Positions 63,989 through 64,000 of a stretch of 64,000 nucleotides of DNA are shown piece by piece. The stretch is from Streptomyces cyaneus (GTDB lineage Bacteria; Actinomycetota; Actinomycetes; Streptomycetales; Streptomycetaceae), in contig NZ_ML138678.1 of the NCBI RefSeq assembly GCF_004028635.1, positions 62,001 through 126,000 on the forward strand. Direction: 5' to 3'. A program made the translations under genes and the position numbers. The notes beneath the pieces are model-generated. The model was not told where the DNA came from and made no database searches. It saw only the letters and a list, made by a program, of their open reading frames with translations. Within the stretch, counting starts at the first letter, position 1. Each line of letters opens with the position of its first letter.

Positions 63989-64000
63989 GCCTACGTCACC

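Overview
The window is high-GC actinobacterial DNA and almost certainly a Streptomyces chromosome. GTG starts, GGAGG-type ribosome binding sites and rare TTA codons are frequent. The block priA - metK - coaBC - rpoZ - gmk - sIHF (mihF) at the right end and the riboflavin/histidine block ribE-ribM-ribBA-ribH-hisE-hisG are typical Streptomyces core gene orders, close to what I recall for S. coelicolor around SCO1428-SCO1480. I see no rRNA, tRNA, CRISPR array, insertion sequence, prophage or large biosynthetic cluster.

Layout. 1-4.8 kb: partial acyl-CoA dehydrogenase, GH18 chitinase with a typical two-element chitinase promoter, TetR regulator, small membrane protein, secreted C39-type peptidase. 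5-10.7 kb: APC permease with a hypothetical partner, P-loop kinase, small-RNA candidate, TPR-AAA+ ATPase. 10.8-11.8 kb: non-coding 228-bp tandem array. 11.9-19.5 kb, all minus strand: two CNNM/CBS membrane proteins, then PH protein, hisG, hisE, ribH, ribBA, ribM, ribE behind an FMN riboswitch. 19.6-21.8 kb: chitinase-type promoter with no chitinase behind it, an ECF41 sigma factor and its likely target gene. 21.8-22.8 kb: second non-coding repeat region. 22.8-33.6 kb: ROK regulator/MFS pair, DHFR-like reductase, CynX-type MFS, two isochorismatase-like hydrolases (one exported) with an exported protein of unknown family, GlxA-type regulator, GH6 cellulase, DUF5995 protein. 33.7-42 kb: LLM oxidoreductase, DavB/DavA-like lysine monooxygenase and amidase, secreted protein, MFS, SRPBCC protein, APC permease with Lrp regulator. 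42.4-54.4 kb: guaB1, barstar, SorC regulator, rpe, MMPL transporter, rsmB, fmt, HTH protein, priA. 59.9-64 kb: metK, coaBC, rpoZ, gmk, mihF.

The main accessory insertion is 54.8-59.9 kb, between priA and metK. It holds an XRE-TPR regulator with a TTA (bldA) codon, then a tightly overlapping trio: a TIR-domain protein, a large P-loop protein and a two-helix membrane protein. This is the best candidate for an undescribed signalling or defence system. The TIR protein carries a Gly/Asn/Val-rich tail reminiscent of bacterial amyloid-signalling motifs.

Other notable signals are the orphan chitinase promoter upstream of sigJ, two heptanucleotide arrays sharing one consensus, two kilobase-scale non-coding repeat regions, a promoter-plus-terminator small-RNA candidate at about 8.5 kb, and several perfect inverted repeats in divergent promoters. 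All functional statements rest on reading the sequence and on family knowledge; no database search was run.
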